Shown here one piece after another: positions 44,566 to 56,300 of a stretch of 64,000 nucleotides of DNA (its first letter is position 1; each line of letters begins with the position of its first letter). Where the stretch lies: contig OY751486.1 of NCBI GenBank assembly GCA_963565915.1, positions 2,480,001 to 2,544,000 on the forward strand, in the 5' to 3' direction. The DNA is from Entoloma clypeatum (Eukaryota > Basidiomycota > Agaricomycetes > Agaricales > Entolomataceae). The notes under the pieces were generated by a model, which was given only the letters and a program-made list of their open reading frames with translations, was not told where the DNA came from and ran no database searches. The position numbers and the translations under genes are program-made.

Positions 44566-46402
44566 ATGCCAAATTCCAACGCTCCGGCCGCTGACGACCT
44601 GGGCGTCCAGTCCATCACTTTCGGGAACAACCTCATCGAAATCGGCGCCTTGACGACGCTCATCGGGTCCACCATCGCAGAGACACTCGTGCTGGGAGAG
44701 AGAGGATCAGCCGGTTTGGTTTGGGGCGTAATCAGCGCGTTCGGCGCCCCCTCTGTCATCAAGGCTTGCGTCAGCGGGGCGAGTTCTGGGTGGCTCAGGT
44801 CGTTGTTGGGGTTGAGGAGCAGCGCTTCCGATAGAGCCATCGGGCTGGACTTGGAACTCGCACGCAAATCCAGCGGGGCCACCAAAGTCCGACGAACATT
44901 TGATGATCCATTGGGCGTGTCTTGTGACGCAAATGTTTTGCAGGTAGATTTTCTAACCTTTTCTTCCTCTGTCACCGCCTGAGTCGCCAATGAATTTTTT
45001 TTTGAAGGTACACAATAGACCCTTGGCGAGGGACCACCCCTCATGCAAGGACGTCTATGCCTTCGACCGTTCGACCAAGTGCGCAATTGAGGGACTCCCC
45101 ACGAGTCTTCCTGGGGAGGTGCTAACCGTCTATACATACGCCCCATATCCATTTTTCCGCGTCCGCACCACGATCTTCCAGTCGTCGGCACTCGCGTTAT
45201 CCCTACTCAAGTGCTTAGAATTGTATTACCACTGGATCAACGGCGCGCATCGGCTCGCGCTCATCTCCGCGGTCCCTTTCACGTTCTTCTTTGTCTCTGG
45301 CTGCGCCATCGAAGTTAGAGAGATGTTTCTTGCGCGGAAGCCTGCCGATATCGGGAACCTCGACGTCATAATCGGCGCGTTGCCCACATGGAAAAAGGCC
45401 GGCGGCGAAAAGAAAGTCGCCCTTGGTCTCCTTGCTGACCCAAGGACCTCAGTCTGGTGGAGGCTCATGTGGACGATCGGTGGACTCCTGCACGCCGTCT
45501 CGCTCACCCTCACCTACTTCATTTTGAGCAAGATGACTTCGGCCTTCACGCTTGCGTGGGCGGGATTTCAGGTCGTTTGGCTCGCCTGCCGCATCCTCAT
45601 ATATTACTTCACCGATAGCATCGTGCCGATGGCCGATCGCATGATAGTCGGCCACCAGTGGCAGGAGCTCGATGTGTCGATGAAGACCCGCGTCTTGAGC
45701 CTCACCCTCGCCGCGGCGCGGTACCAGATTCACGTCCACCCGCGCGACGTGGATGCGTACGGCGACGACTCCTTCTCCCCGCATCACATCATCAGCCTGC
45801 TCGGCGAGCCTCAGAAGCTGCAGATGTCATGCGAGCTCCCACGAGATTTCAACCCGAGTAAATCGTCCTCGATTGAAATTGATATTACGGCTATGATCGG
45901 CGATACCGCGCTTTCGAGCGCCATGTGGATGGTCGGTTCGGACGTGTCCCCGATGGATATGTACGACACCTGCCTCGTCTTCTTTTCCTTCCCACCACCA
46001 CCACCATCTTTGGGTTCGCCGCCTGTGCCTTCCACATTCGCCATACCCGCGGCGCGCGTGATATCCGGACGCCACATCCAAGAGTTTGACAAGCCCGACA
46101 CAGAGAAATGGACACCTGTGTTTGTGCCCCGCGGAGCCGGCGCAGGACATTCCGGGTACATTCGAACCTGGTGGTACTGGATTCCATGTGGGCACAACCG
46201 GTGGTTACAGATCCAAAGCCAGAACTTGACGGTGTTGGGGCGCTGCATGGCGGAGGTGCTCGATGACGGACAGCTGTCAGCGGTGCTCGGGGCTGGAGCT
46301 TTGAATATCAGTTTGACACATGCGAAGGAGGTGGAAGAAGTCGTCGAGCTCTCTCGTCTCGGGGTTCAATCTCTATTCAGCATGTTACCTGGAGCTAAGT
46401 AG
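44566..46402 (+). CDS. Unknown multi-pass membrane protein
   Basis: Two exons: 44566-44943 and 45008-46402 (590 residues). The 64-nt intron begins gtagat and ends ttgaag. The ATG at 44566 precedes MPNSNAPAADDLGVQ. Hydrophobic stretches likely to span the membrane are IGALTTLIGSTIAETLVL with GLVWGVISAFGAPSVI in exon 1, and ALISAVPFTFFFVSGCAI, WTIGGLLHAVSLTLTYFIL and AWAGFQVVWLACRILIYYF in exon 2. A soluble C-terminal region of about 270 residues follows, containing a PPPPP run. I do not recognise the family. The composition resembles basidiomycete-specific membrane proteins with a cytosolic C-terminal domain. The frame is clean and codon usage looks host-like, so it is probably a real gene. 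Confidence 0.7.
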
Positions 46403-46968
46403 AAATGAACGTTCATTCAATGAACAACTCGGACGGTGTGTACTTATAAGTAGACGACTCGGAGACCCAAACGAGACTTGGAGCTCGATGTGGGCTTTAT
46501 GATGCCATAGTTGTGAGCAGTGGTGTCATGACTGCAAAGTAGTCAGAGAGTCAATGACCCTTGACTGTAGTCATGACTGATCCACAGCTGGTGAGAATGC
46601 TGCCCTGCTGAAAACATCATGAAGTAAGAATGCCATTAAGGTGGAATTGAGTTATGGAGGTGATTTGAGGAACTGTTTGGCTAATGGAGAAGACCAAAAA
46701 AAAGCCAACATGTTCTTCATGAGGTTCGACCAGTTTGGCACTGAACCTGAACCTGCGTGACAAAAATTATTAGTTTTGAAGCGCAAAAAATCACAATTTT
46801 TGATTTGATTCGAAAAGAGAGTCATTGACCAGTGTTATGGTGTTATGGTGTTGCATAGGTTCGGTTCACGGCTCCTTGTTACGTGTTATGATGTGAATAT
46901 ATGGTCGTAATACTAGTGTTTTAAAAAAAATGTATTTGGTGAAAATTTCGTTTGCGATGAAGGACAAA
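46403..46968. other. Convergent intergenic region, nothing recognised
   Basis: Lies between the ends of the plus-strand membrane-protein gene and the minus-strand nuclease-like gene. It should hold both 3' UTRs. Confidence 0.45.
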
Positions 46969-47947
46969 TCAGCACATTGGTTGTTTGTTGATAGGAACTG
47001 TAGACCTCCGAGTCTGCTGATACTTTTCGTTGTAAATGAAGGCGTTTTCATGCACCTTCTCAGTGACGTTGCCCCAGCCATCCCTCACATTCCACGTCGG
47101 CGTGCCTACATCCAGATGCTTGAATGCAATAAAGAGGTCACTGTGGTTTGTCTTATATACGGACGGGATCACAGGGATGGTAGCATTTCTGGCCTCCGCT
47201 GCCACGAACCTGGCATCGTTGACGACAAGATCGCGTCGAGGATTTTGATAGTGGGCACGCCCGCCTCCGAAGTAGCGAAATTCCGCCCCATCATTGATGC
47301 CATGGAATGGGGAGCAGAATTGAAGACCATCATGCAAGCTCACTCCAACATCAAAAGTGTCACCAACGGAATAGTGCGACTTGAAGGACCTGTATTGGCC
47401 GCCACCACTAGAATTTTCCACCCCAGGTACGCAGCGCAGGACGGCGGGGTTACCGGTACTTCGTCCGCTCTCTCGAGTCGAAGCAAACGGATATTCATCA
47501 CCTTCACACCAATTTATTCAATTCATGAATGGAAAATAGAGTCAATAAACTCACAGGTGTCCCCCGTTTTCTTGTAATTAGCTGCAAGGTCACAGCTCGC
47601 GCCACAGGGACTGCGATTGCGACATGCACTAGGACGATTGGGTGGATGTTCGGCATATGGAAGCAGGGAGCTCACCTGCACCCGAGATCTGCATTGCGAT
47701 TGTCTGTGATGGTCAATCGATCAGGCTTCAGCCCTGAGGCTACGGCAAAGCAGAGGTTGCTGCAGACACCACCTGACACAGATCAAACAACAAGTAAAGC
47801 GAAGCGGGACAGAGGCTTACGAGCACGGGAAATGTATTCACCCTTGGGCCCACATTCTTGACAAATCATGTAGAAAGCGCCCACGTGAACTCCGTGGGTT
47901 GTAGCAATGAAAGGGAGAAGTAGGAGGGCAACCTTAGCAAGACACAT
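46969..47947 (-). CDS. Secreted NucA/NucB-type deoxyribonuclease-like protein
   Basis: Four exons with agreeing phases: 47947-47821, 47772-47676, 47628-47555, 47501-46969 (276 residues). Introns are 48, 47 and 53 nt. The start at 47947 gives a signal peptide (MCLAKVALLLLPFIATTHG). A cysteine-rich region follows (ICQEC, VCSNLCFAVASG, CRNRSPCGASCDL). Exon 3 joins exon 4 as GDTC|DEYPFASTRE. The CDEYPFA motif and the later RCVPGVENSSGGG segment are characteristic of the NucA/NucB deoxyribonuclease domain, found in secreted bacterial and fungal proteins. The C-terminal 110 residues are not recognised, and a further intron may lie there (a gtgagc at about 47342). The product is probably extracellular. 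Whether it retains DNase activity cannot be told from the sequence. Confidence 0.7.
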
Positions 47948-48373
47948 TCTGATGACTTGGAGGAAAATCCGCTGAGTCCCTCTGGGTTTTATAGCATCTA
48001 CCGAGCATGCAAATTCCCATGGACGCACCGGGTGACAAGAGTCTGCATCTTCGGCCGGCAGGGGCGAGGATAGAGGCGGTACACTGGCCACGGTCCGGTT
48101 CGGTCCAGGTCCGGGCATTTTTGACTGGACCTGAGTACTCAACACCCGTTCTGTACAGTGGGCAATCTTCTAAGGGCCGTTCGAAAAGTGCACGGAGCTC
48201 CTCAACTTCGCTGTCCGTCGATTGGTCGGGCATTTTCCGAGAGTTAAGTATTCACTGCAAAAGCCAACACACATCAGGTTTGGAAACATCCATGGCATTG
48301 CTTTCGGTGACAAAGGACCTTTTACATACGTATCGCGGCACTACGTATCAAGAATCCAACCCGACCATCGCCA

Positions 48374-50846
48374 TCATTCTCCCCGCTTCGTCGCCTTCCT
48401 GATCAACGTCACCGGAACATCCTTGACACCAAGCGTCAAAACAATATGAGCGTCCAACACCCTGACCCGCCACGCCTCCCTCGTTTCCCCCTCCTTCAAC
48501 ATCGGCTCAATCTTCCAATCCCGCAATATCATGGTGAGGAATGCAACGGCCTCGGTCGTCGCAAACTTTCTGCCAGGGCAGGCCCGTGCCCCAACGCTGA
48601 ACGCGGACACCGCCTCCGATTCGACGGACTGACCATACCAGCGTGAAGGTCTGTACTTTTCAGGTTCATCGAAATACCGAGGGTTGTATTCTAAAACAAG
48701 AAAGGAACCCCACAGTGCACGGTCGTGAGTGAGTGTGTGAGTGTCCGTTGCATCACAATGAGGGAAGGAAACGAGTGCGACTCACGGACGCCGATCAAGT
48801 CCACGATGACCTGTAAAAAAAAAACAGCTTGAGATCGGAAATATGACTGAGCAAATGTCGGAACACGACCTACCTGTGTACCTTTTTCAACCGGCAGAGC
48901 CGTAGTCCCTTCCTGCCCTGGCGGTTTGGGAATCTGCAGGACGGTGTCTTCGGTAGCTTCTCGAATCATAATGAACCCAGCAGCTGGATTTGATGATGCA
49001 GTGGACAGTTGCAGAAGACGCGGGAACAACTAGCCTAGACCTGGAACTCACGGAATAATCGAAGAGCCTCGTAAAAAGCGGCAAGAACCTTGTCAAGCTT
49101 GGGATAATCTTCGATTACCTAGTATTGAATCGGTTACTGTCATTCCTCTGCAACATGAGACAGGAAAAAACACAAAGCCCACACACAGGATCACGGTCGT
49201 GTCCGACGATATCGATGATCTGCTCGTAGACTTCGCTCTGGATGTCCTCGTGAAACGCAAGACACGCAATTGTTCCAGCCAGCGTATGAGCGGTCGTTTC
49301 TGGGAAGAAGAATAAAGATGCTGTCTCCCCAGAACATACGATTCACAAGCTCACCATGGCCGGCTAACAGCATTGCATAGACGTTGCCCATCTGTATAAA
49401 ACGGAGGTGCAAAAGTCGAGATGAAAAGAGAGAAGAAACGTGTTCCAGAGTGTGTTCAACGCACGAGCTCGTCATCATCGAGTTGAAATTTCGTCGACTC
49501 CTGTTCGTTTGCCTTGACCAGCATCGTAAAAAGATCGTTCTTCCCCTCCGCCGATTCCGCCACCGTCTTGCTTCGAATGAGAGACCTCCGGTCCATCACC
49601 TCCGCCTTCATGAATTGAAATAGCTGCGCATAGGACTGACAAGCCGTTTTTACTCTTATGACGACCATCCATGAGCGCCATCGAAAAAAAAAAAAAAAAA
49701 AAGAGTGATCGCCCAGCAGGCCCCGAGACTCACGTTCGGAACGGTAACGATCTGACCCACTTTGGAGCGAACATGAACAGCAGATGATGATCGGTGAAAA
49801 TTCCCAGTGCTTCCTGTATGGTTAGGCTGCCGTCAGATGCGGAAGGCGGTGAGGACCATTCGGAGGGAAGGCCGAATCCACACTTGCTAATCATGAGCAG
49901 AGCAAGCTGGTGACAGGTGTTGGGGGGGGGGAAGAAGAAGATATATGAAGGGTGAGCGTGTATCTATGATTCCGAGTCGTGAAAAGGGTGATGGGCACCT
50001 TGAAGGTCAACTTCTGGATGACGGGCACGTCCACGATGTCCTTGGTAGCCCAGCCTTCAGCGGATGTCATCTGACGATACATGTCGAGTGTCTCGTGCCA
50101 CACCCGTTGGTGCCTTGGTTAATCCAGAATCAGATGAGTGAGTCGCGGAGATGGATGTGATAGCTCACAGCTGGCTGGTAAACGCAGCCCCAATGATGCG
50201 TCTGTGCCTACGCCATACTTCTCCGTCGCTAGCGACAAGATGCATACCAAATAGACTATAGGCCGATAAGAATGTGTAGAAAGACTCAAACGGTGACTGA
50301 CAGGAAGGCTTCGGATGAAGACCGTGGTTTGATGAAGCTGGATTTGTGCCCTCCAGAAATGACTTGTCGGGCGACGTCCATGTTCGTCGTGTAAATGGAA
50401 CTGGCGCCGAAGATGAAGGGGCACGACCGATACGTTTTCGGTTCCATATCGTTTGTAGACTGGGAGAGGAAAGAGATCGTACGGGGTAGTCAGTTTAGGC
50501 AAACGAGGGCAGTTTACAAGGAATGCTGCTCACTTGAAGATCTCCATTTCCACGTAAAATAGGCACCGGGGTTCCACCACCTGGTTTTGGAACAAGATGC
50601 CTGGCGAGCTAAACGGCTGGAAAGGGACGCGCATCCCTGGGAGGTAGTCCACAGCCTAATTCCCCCGCACGGTCAGAATCCATAGGTTCCGACAGCCATC
50701 TATTATATCAGCACGCTTACACGGAGTCTATCAACGAATTTTTTGATCCATGCCGCAAAGATGACAATGAGAATGGCAGAGAGGGCTTGAGGGTTGAGTA
50801 TATTGAAGGATGATGCCTGGCAGAGGAGTGAACTGGTAAGACCCAT
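48374..50846 (-). CDS. Cytochrome P450 monooxygenase (microsomal), possible frameshifts
   Basis: Gene with many short introns. Exon 1 (50846-50721) encodes MGLTSSLLCQASSF plus a membrane anchor (SAILIVIFAAWIKKF). Exon 2 (50655-50534) leads to the WWNPG...YKRYGTENVSVVP region. Further on are HKSSF, EVWRRHRRIIG-like wording around 50200, HETLDMYRQMTSAEGW, FGLPSEWSSPP, ETTAHTLAGTIA of the I helix (near 49290), YEALRLF (ExxR, near 49070) and RPSRW. The haem loop FSVGARACPGRKF (Cys ligand) is near 48600. The stop is at 48374. Joining exons 1-3 needs two one-base shifts: near an A4 run in exon 2 and at a C4 run within VVP-FIFG in exon 3. These may be assembly errors next to the gap, or real damage. 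The substrate is unknown. Confidence 0.82.
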
Positions 50847-50950
50847 TGACCACAAGGGAGAGATTTCCGGGCAACCCACACATAATATACACAGCCCCGA
50901 AGGGTCGAAACAGAGTTGGTTTGCAACTCGTTTCCAGGGGAATTCTGGCA

Positions 50951-51150
50951 NNNNNNNNNNNNNNNNNNNNNNNNNNNNNNNNNNNNNNNNNNNNNNNNNN
51001 NNNNNNNNNNNNNNNNNNNNNNNNNNNNNNNNNNNNNNNNNNNNNNNNNNNNNNNNNNNNNNNNNNNNNNNNNNNNNNNNNNNNNNNNNNNNNNNNNNNN
51101 NNNNNNNNNNNNNNNNNNNNNNNNNNNNNNNNNNNNNNNNNNNNNNNNNN
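50951..51150. other. Assembly gap (200 N)
   Basis: Exactly 200 undetermined bases, a conventional placeholder for a gap of unknown size. Transposon termini or other features may be hidden here. Confidence 0.99.
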
Positions 51151-51361
51151 GGACCAAAATTTCCGTTGTTAAACACCTCAGGCGGCATTGTACAACCTAT
51201 CTAAGCTGGTACAGAGCAATTTGAAATGAAATAATCTGTTAGACGGGACGGTCGCAAGGATTGAGTCTCCTCAAGACGTGTCTGCCACCCAAAACCTGCC
51301 AGAACGGCTTTGAGTTGACACGCAAATGGGTCACCAATATCAGACAAGTATTTTTGAAGTG

Positions 51362-53220
51362 TCAATGACGCTGCAAGACCCTCTCGATGATTCGGCTTCT
51401 CAGTAACTTCGACATCATCATCATCATCATCATCGCCCCCGTTGATCTCCAAGTTTTCCAAAGCTGCTTGTTTGCGCGGACTGCCTCGGTTATCTCTTCG
51501 TCAGTGATATCGGTGTCGATGATCTCATTTTCTCGATCTGGATTGAGCAGCTCCTCGATGCTCATGCAATTCTGATGTGATAGCACCCCTCTTTTCTCTA
51601 ATAAATTCAATGACTCCATGATATCCTGCTCGGCATTTAGAAGAGATGCGACAGGGACCAAAGGTGTGATGGGTATTGAGGCCGTGGTTTCAGGAAGTAT
51701 ACTGGCATGGTGCCAGCAATTGCAAATTGTTGATGTATCGACCTCGCGCCAGGCCAACTCAGCCATCCGCATCGCTTCAAGCTGATCAATGTCGTAGATA
51801 GAAGCAGGTGTCATACCATTGTCATACCTGTCGATGGTGCATGCGATAAAGGTCTTGCGGTAATGTGCCTTGAAATTGCGAATGATGCCAGCATCAAGTG
51901 GCTGGACGTGAGATGTCAAGTTGGCGGCAAAATTCTCAACACGAATGTTTGTGAGATTATCGGGGAAAATGTGGGCACCAAAATTGTCCTGAAACAATAT
52001 GATATGCCGGCCCTTCCTGCGCAGTGCATCATCCCACCCAGAAATCCATTCCTGATACAACACGGCAGTCATCCAGGCTTTGGCATTGTGTCGGTAATAA
52101 AAGCCAAGCTGTGCTCCTGTCTTCTTCTTGAATGCCCGAGGTCGAGCTGCTTTCCCTATGATAAAAGCAGGCAGTTTTTCGCTTCCATCTGCGTTGGCCA
52201 TAAATGCGTACGTGATCCGTTTCTTGTTTCCTTTGACACAGATCTTTGCCTATCCATAAGACCATGGTCAGGTGGCATCCTAACTGAATATTAGCCTTGT
52301 TACAGTCCAATTTATGAAAACAAAGCTTACGCATAAAAAAGCCCGGTCTCGTCCATATTAAAAATATTTTTCAACTCATAACCAGCCTCTCGAATCAGTT
52401 CCTGGACCCGCTCACGCTCACTCTCGACCTTAGCAGGATCAGCTGATCCTGCTTCGCCATGAGCCTTCAACTGCTTCAATCCACATCGCTTCTTGAATGA
52501 TGTCAGCCATCCCTCGCTCAGCTCAAGCCTTTTGTTGTCTGGGATCCCTTCAATGTTTGCAAAGTGAGTCCACTTCTGCCAGATGATCTCACCACTGAGG
52601 TGCACCCTCTCCTGCATTGTCTTCGCTACCCATAACTCAAGCATCTCCATTACTGCCAGGTGCTCTGTCTGCTTCACTCATTTCGTGGTTCCCAGCCTTC
52701 CACTTGCCTGCGCCTCGGCCCACTGTCGCCTCCACTTCTCCTTGTCCTTCACCCAATCCAAAACACGCGGCTGCCTGAGCACCAGATTTGGGTAGATCTT
52801 GTCAAAATGCTTCGCAGTCTTTGTCTGGTTTTTGCCGTTCTTGTGATGTCAGTCGAGAATCTCGATCCTCTGTACAAGAGTAGCATTCTCTTTCTTCTCG
52901 AAGACAGCATCTTTCTTTCTTTTCTCCCTACCCATCACTTTATTTTGTTCCCTGGGCCCTGTCGATGAGCACGTCATTATTTGCACGCGATGAGTGCCAT
53001 CAGAAATTCACGTACGTGCTTTCTTGTTTCCTGGAATTCGGGTGACATCTGCCTTTTCTGTCCCAAATCCCATCAACTTCTGAACAAGGGATCGTTTAGT
53101 CGTGTCCAGCATGGAAAGTTTTTGCTCATAATCGGAGGCTTTGTCAAGCACATCAATGAGAGCTTCTTCATCAACAAAGTTTGCATCATGGTCAAGCCAC
53201 TCTTCATCTTCGGGAGAAAG
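51362..53220 (-). pseudogene. pogo/Tigger (CENP-B-like) DDE transposase gene, decayed
   Basis: Upstream exon about 53220-53016: acidic segment LSPEDEEWLDHDANFVDEEA. A GTACGT donor joins 52958 in frame (KKA-RPREQNK). Then come a CENP-B-type HTH (RIEILD-stop-HHKNGKNQTKTAKHF), a second HTH (ELWVAKTMQERV ... WLTSFKKRCGL) and the first catalytic Asp in FNMDETGLFYA. After an intron the DDE core reads ANADGSEKLPAFIIGKA, IILFQDNFGAH and LTSHVQPLDAGIIRNFK. Two internal TGA stops lie at 52851-52849 (expected Trp) and 52680-52678 (expected Arg), and the frame is also lost near 52235. The 5' end is cut by gypsy C at 53255. Element termini were not found; the left one may be in the gap. Confidence 0.85.
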
Positions 53221-53367
53221 CTTCTCTTTTCTGTTACAGACTTACCGGTTTGTATGTTACGCACTTTTTTTTTTTTTTTTTTTTTTTTTTTTGGTCAACA
53301 ATTTGTATAGCGGTATACTAAGGGTACAGTCCGCTTGACATAGAGTAAACTACATCGGTCCGAGGAC

Positions 53368-56300
53368 CTACGTACGCAAGAAGAACAAGCGGCGCAAAGC
53401 TCCGTCGAGCTGTTGAGTCCTCGCGCCAGGACGGGGGAGTTTGTTATAAACAAACGCGTTAGTATGCGCACCCGAATATTCGGCCGCGCGGTGCAAGAGC
53501 ACTCCAACCTTGTGAGGTTGGCCGTTAACGGCGCTGGGGGGTGTCTGCGCCCTGCCCCCCAAAGAAGCGCCTGTGCGGTTCTTATCCTTCGATCGCGTTC
53601 GCTTGCCAGAGGGGGCTGCACCCCTTTGAACCCAGCGCGCTACCACGCGACTACCGCCGACGGTTGTGTTGGGCGTTGGACGATCCCGGAAGGCAAATGC
53701 TCCTGGGTTATCCATGATAAATTTCCCGAAGACGTCCCAGGTGGGGGAATTCCTCGAGAAGGTGGGCATGTCTGGTGGCCTGGTGGGGTGGTGCAGACAT
53801 TTGTAGAAAACGTGGGCGAAGTCCTCGACGGACCCCAGACCACAGTCGCATTGTTCAACTTTGTCACCGATGTTGAACCTATGTCTATAGTGGCCAATTG
53901 GGGCGTGGCTGGTGAGGCCGCGGACCATTTGTGCCGTGAGGGATTGGGAGTGACCCACATCCTTAAGCCATGTACCGCCCTTGAGATGGGACGGCTTCAT
54001 ACGTTTGGCCCGAGCGTGGTCTTGGCGTCTGACGCACGATCTCGGGAATTGATAGTGTCGGCCGACATACTTGGGGGACTGGTACAGATTGTTCCAGTCA
54101 CCGAGCATGTCGTCCGTGAATTGCTTCGTGTTGAAGTCAAGGGATCTGGAGGCCGACTCACCACACTCAATGCGAATCGAGGAGGCGAAGTCATGCACTG
54201 CACGGTGGGGTTCGAATCCATGGTCCGAAGAATCGGGGACATGGTGAAAGATGACCTTGGAATTCAGACCAGGTTCCTCAAACCAAGGAATCAGGTTGCT
54301 GATGATAGCAAGCGCAGTTGCCTGCGAGGAGTGGAGATCCGGGTCTGTGGCGCGCCGAATGGCATTGACAGAGTCGGTGAAAATGTGGATTACTTCCAGC
54401 TGAGAGAGACCCCCTAGCAGACTGACCAGGTTCGAGAACCCATGTCCGATAGCTAAGGTTTCAGTGTCATCAGAGACTGCGAGGCCGCCGGCCGCCCAGT
54501 CTTTGTCGATGGAGTGCCCCTTGTGCCAGGTTTCCCAGGCTGCAACAGCTTGGTGGCCCGACGAAAGGGAGGGAACTGCCGCGTCAGTGACAATGACGGC
54601 GGCTTTGTTGGAGCAGATGTTGGCGTCAAACACCTTGTTAAGGGTGATGAGGCGCGCCTTTCTGGCTTCGGCACGGTCCTTAGCGGTCTTGCCGCGGATA
54701 AGGGTGATGTCGTGAATTACGCGTTCAGGGAATCGGTCGAGGACGCGTTTTCCTGGTTCGTTGTAGTTATTAAAGGGCGATAGGGGGACAGTCACATTTG
54801 CACGGTATGCCCAGATATCAACGAGGGGGGATTTAAGGTTGTACATAAACTCCGGGGAGTACCACGGACGCTTGGAGGGATCATCCTCGTCGCATACCAT
54901 GACGGTCATGTGTCTGGGTGCAAGGGAGTGCATGCGGACACGGTTTCTGCAGGAGAGCTTCTTGAGGTGCAAGTGCACCGGAGGCAGGCCAGCAAGTGCT
55001 TCGACCGCCCCTGTGGGGGTGGTACGGAAGGCTCCCAAGATCCATAACGCTGCGCGTCTTTGGACTTTGGAGATAGACTTGACGACACCCTTGTTGCGGG
55101 CGCCGTCGAAGTTCCAAAGATTAGCACCGTATAGCGCGATCGGCAAAATACACGATCGGTACAGGGTGCGTTTGTGTTTGGGAGTGAGTCCACGGACTGA
55201 GTTTCCCAGGGATAGTAAGGCTCCCGTTGCTGAGAAGGCCTTAGTGGCATACCGCTTCGCGTGCTCAGTAAAGAGTAGCTTGCGGTTGAAGAAGAAGCCC
55301 AAGTACCTCCAGAAGGTCTTGGGGACGAGAGGGGAGTCGCCGGTGAAGGGCGCAAACCCGAGGTCAACCGGGGGGTTATCGTCGCCATTCTTCCTGGAAA
55401 AATGGAACGCCTCCGATTTAGAGTGTTCAAGGACAAGCCCGAGGGCTGTGGTCAGCTCAAACAGACATTTGTATGCCTTTTTTAATTTGGCGAGGTTTTC
55501 CTTCCACGTCTCAGATTGGACTATGATAGTCCCGTCGTCGACGTAGGAAATGAGGCTAGCCTGCGATTGTTCGGCTTGAAATGCGTACATCAGCGGGGCG
55601 AGGTAGATGGACGATAGCACAGGGGAGAGGGCAGAGCCCTGACCTACGCCAATGTCCACAGAGAAAAGGTCTGAGAGGTCGTCCTCCCAGGCGTATTGAG
55701 TCTGTCTCCCTACTAGGTAATTTGAGAAGAAATCCACGACAGTGTCGGGGAACCCCATCCTATCTAGTATGAGCGATATAACCGAGTGGTTAAGGGAGGG
55801 AAAGTATTGGGCCAAGTCAATGGCGACAACGCTTGTCTTGAGTTTCCTCGCCCATCCTGCACGTATGAGGTGGGTAAGGAATTGTCCGGCGTCTTCGGTG
55901 GAGTTCTGACGAACCCCCCCGAATTGACCTGGGTGCAGTAGACCATGGCGGGCTAGTTCCCACTGGAGTCTGTTAGCGATAGCTTTCTCAAAGAGTTTGC
56001 CCAGGGTGTTTAGAAGCACGATGGGTCGAAATGCTTTGGGAACGTCGTACGCCGGCTTATTTGGTTTAGGAATAATGACGGTCGTTGAGATTTTGAAGGC
56101 GTCAGGCCAAAACCCCGCCGAAAGGCAGGCGTTCAGGATCCAGACGAACAGCTCCAAGATTTGTTTATGTGCGATTAGGCACTTGAGGTGAGTCCACGTA
56201 AGATGGTCAGGACCTGGGGCTGACCGGCTCGAACAACCGGCCAGGGCCTGGAGGACCTCTTGCGAAGTGAATGGAACCCAAGCCCTTTTGGGCTGAGGTT

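Noticed and set aside
43714..44982. 422-codon single-exon frame on the plus strand
   Set aside because: Chance read-through joining exon 4 of the 42916 gene, an intron, intergenic DNA and exon 1 of the 44566 gene. The two spliced models explain it better.
46930..47577. 215-codon plus-strand frame
   Set aside because: It overlaps the minus-strand gene that has a signal peptide, phased introns and the NucA/NucB motif. The plus frame has no domain.
53413..54417. 334-codon open frame on the plus strand opposite LINE-2
   Set aside because: It lies antisense to conserved LINE ORF2 sequence, and the same shadow recurs opposite the other copy. It is a by-product of codon bias with no domain of its own.
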